From Sisyra terminalis (lineage: Eukaryota > Arthropoda > Insecta > Neuroptera > Sisyridae), in NCBI GenBank assembly GCA_958496175.1, contig OY292277.1:45767050-45831049 (forward strand): a stretch of DNA of 64,000 bases. The letters run 5' to 3'. The translations under genes were made by a program, and so were the position numbers. Shown piece by piece: positions 60,774 to 64,000 of the stretch. Positions within the stretch are counted from its first letter, which is position 1. Every line of letters starts with the position of its first letter. The notes under the pieces were generated by a model. The model did not search any database and had not been told where the DNA came from. It worked only from the letters and a program-made list of their open reading frames with translations.

Positions 60774-61990
60774 TACAGAAAAAAGGTTTAACTATAAAAA
60801 AATATCCGGAAAAATCAACCAAAATGTAAATGAATTTTAACAAAGCTAAAGATTACAGATTGAACTTTAATTTTATTTCAGAAAATTGGAGGCAATCCCC
60901 ATCAAAACGTAGGTTTATGTATATTACGTAACCATAAAGCTTTTAAAAAATTGTCTACTTAAAATTTTTCTGTTGAAAATTTCGAGAGGTTCTCAACTTT
61001 TAAATGATACGGTATCCCCTTAATCTAAGCGATAGTGACCTAACCAATTTAAATATTCAAATTTCACAATCACAGAAACGAGGACAATGTTTCAATTTGA
61101 CGGGGATGAAGACTTCAACCCCCAAATAGTCGTCAGAGTTTGGGTCAAATTCGGTTGACAAAGAACAACGTGGAAATTCCAACTATCCAATTGCCTACTA
61201 ATCTAATTGAATCAGTTCTCGATACTTACTAATTTTCAAAACCAATTTCATTTAAATTAATGATCACATCCATCTTGTAAGGGTTGCACACCAGACAATT
61301 GTAGACCAAACCCAAATTACAGTAAAAAAAATTATATAGTTTTAAAAATGAATGGTAAAACTATAATTTTTTTCGATTCAAACAAATCAATATATGAAAT
61401 GAAAGGCTTTTAATTCTATTCGAAGAATTGCTATTTTGGTTGTTGGAAATTTTTTTTGCAAGAAATTAAAGTAAAAAAACATTAATGAAAGAGTAGTTTG
61501 TTGGGATATATAATGTTGTCTTGGATCGATTTGAAATCAATTTAAAAAACAATTAAATGTTTCCAAGGATTAACTTGAGCTCGTGATTTCCCTTGTAATT
61601 GATTTAGAGAGTTTAATTTGTCCTCTGTCCTTACTGATTGGGCATTAACGAGTAATTTAATTAAAGTTTTAGCCGAAGCCGAAATAAATAAATGTTTTTC
61701 TACGATATAAATTGGTTTCAGTCTATGGTTTGATATTGATGTAAAAAAATTGATTTACTTTGGCTAAAATTTTTGTCGACAAAAAAGGCCATAGGACTTA
61801 AAAAGCCACAGTTTAGATTAGCTAATCAATGCCATCTCTTGATCAAAGAGTATTACTAATCCGGTCCAAAACTATAACATAATTTTGCCAATACCTCGAA
61901 AGTCGTTTTTGTTCTTATTAATTAGTATTCGTAGTCGATTGAATTAAATCTTCCAATTAATCTTAAGACATTTGACCCGTAAAATTTAAA
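60774..61990. other. AT-rich stretch
   Basis: ACGGGGATGAAGACTTCAACC at 61099 is an isolated island-type word. No gene was found. Confidence 0.3.
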
Positions 61991-64000
61991 GTTTTACAAA
62001 TGTTACTTTTACAATTATTGATATTTGTTCACCAAACGTTTCGGGCCATTTAAGCAGTTGGCCAATTTTCCCGACAATTAGGCGGCATAATCGATTTTGT
62101 TCAACGAAATTAGAACTTAATATTTTAATAAAAATGTCAAAAAAGTTTCGCTTAATTTCAATTTCGTGCTCAAACGGACAGTGGTGTGTAAACGAAGTCG
62201 ACTTAATTCGCATCCCCTATCTTTGTCCCCATTAGAGATTTTCATCCCCTGTTGTTGTGTGCTTGATTCCGCCACACTTGCAAAAGTATTTACTTGGCCC
62301 CTCATTGTTGTATTCGTGTATGTAAGGAGACTATTACGTTTACTTCCACTTCGACAATGTCATTTACGTGGGGCTAATGGGATGGGGTTGCGAGGGGATG
62401 AGACGGTGTGAGGGATGAAAATATCGTAGTCATCCCCCTAGGTTGGTCTGTTATTTTGTGTTTTGTCTTTCAAGGGGTATTTTTCTCGTGTAAAATGTCT
62501 CGAGTATCTACGTGAAAAATAAGGGTTGACTGGGGATGGGGAAAGACGGAGTTTTATGTTCGGAGAATTAAGACAAAAGATTTTTATTCAGTCCTCGTTG
62601 GTGGTTTAATTGCATCTGTTTTTTTTTTTTACTTAATTAGTTCTACTTTATAGCCCTTTTTGCCTTTTACGCACTTATTTTATCACTCACTTCTTTTACT
62701 AATAAATACAAATAACATTGTTTCCGCAATTCTCTTCCCGCTGCTTTTTTTTCGCGCAAAAAATAAATAAGTGCACTTTATCAAATGAAAAAGTCCCAAC
62801 CCCCATCACCCCTCATGTCATTTTAAAAACAACATTTTCCTTCAAGTGGAAAAACTACTCAACCTAATTTTTCTCTCGCCTGTTTTTCTTTAAACTTAAA
62901 CTTGACCTGATTTTTCACAAAAGAAAAAATCAATTTACAAAATAAAATTTCTTAAAAATTCCTGAACATCCCCCCATTGCCATCCCTTGCTTGACTTTTG
63001 ACAGTTTCATCCCCATCTTGAAGAAAACGTGCACCGAAACTCCACCGAATTGATAATAGCAAAAAAAGGGTGGTTTTACTTCGTACCATTGTATTATTTG
63101 ATTGTTGCTTCGACCCTCTCACTTCGACCCTCTCGCCACCCCTTCGATTACCTTCCTGATATATTGATAAAGCTACTCTTCTACATTGCAAAATCATTAA
63201 TCTTCGACTCGAAAATCGCTCTCTAAGATATTTTCTCGATGCTTAATCTCGACATTTTCACTTAAGTTTTATTGAATAGAACATGACCTAAGCTCGACTG
63301 ATATTAATCAATAACAAAAAGTTGGAAAGCTCAACAAGAAAAACTTTAACCAAATTGAAACAGGGGATGAACATCCCTCAAACGTTCTGTAACACTTTTC
63401 CAAAGGCAAATCATTTGGAAAATCTCGACCGAAAAAATCGCTATGTAAGGGTTGGTTTTAGTTTAATTAAAGACGATTTGAGGGTAGTTCTTGTCGAATT
63501 TTGAAGGGTGAATGAAGTAAGGGTGGACAGTTAAAGGTTTGAAGCCATGTTTTTAACTTAATCCCTTAATAGTTTCCAATATTATAAACAAATAGTTTTG
63601 ATTTCTTTTTCCTAATTCAACCGGTTTAAGAACAACTAAGAGCTTTATTGTAAAGCTCTTTTAACAACAGTTATCAACAATAATGCTTTACCCTCTTTTC
63701 AGGTTGGTCCATGAGTTTCACATCCAAGTTAATTAATCACAGGGATGGTTTTTAAGTTTTAAGTCCAAAAAAAAATCAACCGAAATATTTAAGTTCGTTC
63801 TCGTGTTGGGAGATATGGTAGCAGAGCGCAAAACACGTCTTTGTACTTAATACATAGGGGATGAAATATGCTTCATATAATAATAGTATTTGCGTGATTA
63901 GCGCCATTTAGCCAACGAGAACAATAAACGACCCCCGTCCAAGCAAGTAAACAAGATCTCAGTGCCATCAAAATTTCATCCCCATACACTGGCAGAAATT
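61991..64000. other. GC-richer island 14
   Basis: This is the densest island. GGGATGAAA or its complement occurs at 62240, 62412, 63005, 63858 and 63974, with GGGATGGGG, CATCCCCCTAGG, GGGGATGAACATCCC (63363) and CCCCCATCACCCCTCATG between. AAGCTCGAC, GGAAAGCTCAAC and AAGAGCTTTATTGTAAAGCTC (63640) occur near its end. No exon is recognised. Confidence 0.45.

Noticed and set aside
1..64000. CRISPR arrays, operons, prokaryotic promoters or phage genes
   Set aside because: No regularly spaced repeats with unique spacers, no dense coding and no ribosome-binding sites; the DNA is eukaryotic.

Overview
This is a eukaryotic, strongly AT-rich, almost entirely non-coding window, most likely from an arthropod and probably an insect. 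The evidence is the repeat fauna: a Penelope-like element with hammerhead ribozymes, several short Helitrons with A|TC...CTAG|T ends, a Jockey-type LINE and a second non-LTR element, an internally deleted hAT element, a mariner remnant, many MITE and foldback elements, and insect-style intron splice signals. I see no prokaryotic feature, no CRISPR, no rRNA and no convincing intact protein gene. Nearly all ATG-to-stop open frames are chance frames in AT-rich DNA or fragments of dead transposons.

The best explanation for the whole window is the inside of a very long intron (or intergenic desert) of a minus-strand gene. Two perfect 'ratchet' (recursive splicing) signals lie on the minus strand, at 739/740 and 56736/56737. 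Each has a long T tract, TTTCAG, and then an immediate 5' splice site (GTATGT or GTGAGT). Each is followed 43-48 nt later by a second good donor (GTAAGA or GTAAGT), the arrangement of a cryptic recursive-splicing exon.

Region by region: 0-5 kb holds the first ratchet site, a MITE with a nested insertion and a decayed Jockey LINE. 5.4-8.4 kb holds two Helitrons. 10.8-11.6 kb is a TIR element with an internal duplication. 12.5-15.1 kb has Helitron ends and a tRNA-like head. 15.8-16.6 and 19.3-20.3 kb are foldback elements flanking a head-to-head pair of hammerhead ribozymes (18.24-18.52 kb). 23.3-24.0 kb is a hAT element with target-site duplication. 25.4-26.0 kb is a local duplication. 27.8-29.8 kb is a 2-kb foldback. 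33.2-36.2 kb is a LINE tail followed by a Penelope-like element with ribozyme and a MITE-bearing tandem repeat. 39.9-40.6 kb has a hAT-like MITE and a Helitron. 42-45.3 kb has a minisatellite, another ribozyme repeat, a mariner remnant and a possible decayed coding exon. 46.8-48.9 kb holds two repeat clusters. 52.85 kb is a divergent hammerhead-like motif. 56.7 kb is the second ratchet site. 60.5 kb is a second MITE copy.

Between the transposons, less AT-rich islands recur every roughly 3.5-6.5 kb. They share two words, GGGATGAAA (or TTTCATCCC) and AAAGCTC/GAGCTTT. The 9-mer GGGATGAAA occurs at least 13 times by hand count, where base composition alone would give about one or fewer. These islands, together with the ratchet sites and the covarying hammerhead ribozymes, are the most interesting parts of the window.
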